This document shows positions 63,790-64,000 of a stretch of DNA of 64,000 bases, piece by piece. Within the stretch, counting starts at the first letter, position 1; every line of letters begins with the position of its first letter. The notes below the pieces were generated by a model, which was not told the origin of the DNA, did no database searches, and worked only from the letters and a program-made list of their open reading frames with translations. Origin of the DNA: Haloarculaceae archaeon H-GB1-1 (GTDB lineage: Archaea; Halobacteriota; Halobacteria; Halobacteriales; Haloarculaceae); NCBI GenBank assembly GCA_029688825.1, contig JARUKX010000001.1, positions 182,259 to 246,258 of the forward strand. Direction: 5' to 3'. A program made the translations under genes and the position numbers.

Positions 63790-64000
63790 GAATTCGCGAA
63801 GAAATTTCATACAAAAAACCCATCGCTTCGGGTCGGTTCCGTTGGGAGAGCCGACAGCGAAACCGAGCCTCGCGCTCCTCGATCGTCCAAAGATTTCGCG
63901 GGATAGCGCCGGTCCAGCGTCCGTTCGATCCGTTGATCGTCGGTCGGTACGGTTCGCTCCATGGATCAGTTCCCGACGACACTGTTGGAATGAATATCAC

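Noticed and set aside
63451..63810. N-acetylglutamate synthase
   Set aside because: The protein resembles a family often given that label but has no acetyl-CoA-binding motif; the function is left open.

Overview
The window is a stretch of haloarchaeal (class Halobacteria) chromosome. The proteins are acidic, the coding DNA is GC-rich, starts are mostly leaderless with TATA boxes 24-31 nt upstream, and several genes are archaeal or haloarchaeal markers: sensory rhodopsin II with its transducer, LonB, S17e, CofD, CetZ, the RFC large subunit, archaeal NadM, and the archaeal ADH-synthase/DHQ-synthase-II route to aromatic amino acids. I cannot name the genus. Almost all of the window is densely packed housekeeping and metabolic sequence; no tRNA, rRNA, IS element or CRISPR array was seen.

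Layout. 1-5.1 kb: photosensory operon htrII-sopII (minus; sopII is cut by the window edge), divergent from a HEAT-pseudokinase gene overlapping a membrane-protein gene. 5.1-7.6 kb: an SDR enzyme and an NSS-type sodium symporter. 7.9-12.7 kb: biotin cluster pccB-pccX-pccA-birA. 12.7-16.1 kb (minus): UspA, amidohydrolase, HD hydrolase and a phosphatase-fold protein without its catalytic Cys. 16.3-21.4 kb: cofD, a DUS-like gene, rps17e, asd, a lone receiver domain and a geranylgeranyl-reductase-like flavoprotein. 21.45-21.75 kb holds no gene but a dense run of perfect hairpins. 21.9-33.7 kb: NhaC antiporter, rhodanese-MBL protein, MscS channel, a repetitive acidic protein, SAM hydrolase-nadM, lonB-CPBP protease.

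33.8-35.9 kb is different: AT-rich intergenic DNA and four membrane or secreted proteins (YIP1-like, SpoIIM/DUF95-like, a 61-aa membrane peptide, and a 107-aa leader plus Gly/Ala-zipper peptide). This looks like a bacteriocin-type locus and is the best candidate for an undescribed system here. 35.9-42.7 kb: MGMT-like protein lacking its Cys, amphi-Trp protein, trpCBA preceded by two TGTACA-type boxes, ADH synthase, a frameshifted MinD-like gene, and DHQ synthase II. 42.7-50.2 kb: ilvD, a TraB-M50 protease pair, an acetyltransferase and purM. The 3' end of purM plus its downstream DNA is duplicated in direct orientation (50.05-50.55 kb). 50.6-63.8 kb: CetZ, HTH-CBS regulator, MsrB, F420 oxidoreductase, RfcL, an AbrB-PIN single-ORF fusion, a HypE-like protein, HTH regulator, acyl-CoA dehydrogenase, a RIO-like kinase, DMT transporter, a small flavoprotein, and SRPBCC and short hypothetical proteins.

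Functional links: birA next to the biotin carrier subunit; ADH synthase and DHQ synthase II feed the chorismate that trpCBA uses; cofD supplies the F420 used by the LLM oxidoreductase at 54 kb; lonB and a CPBP protease form one transcription unit.
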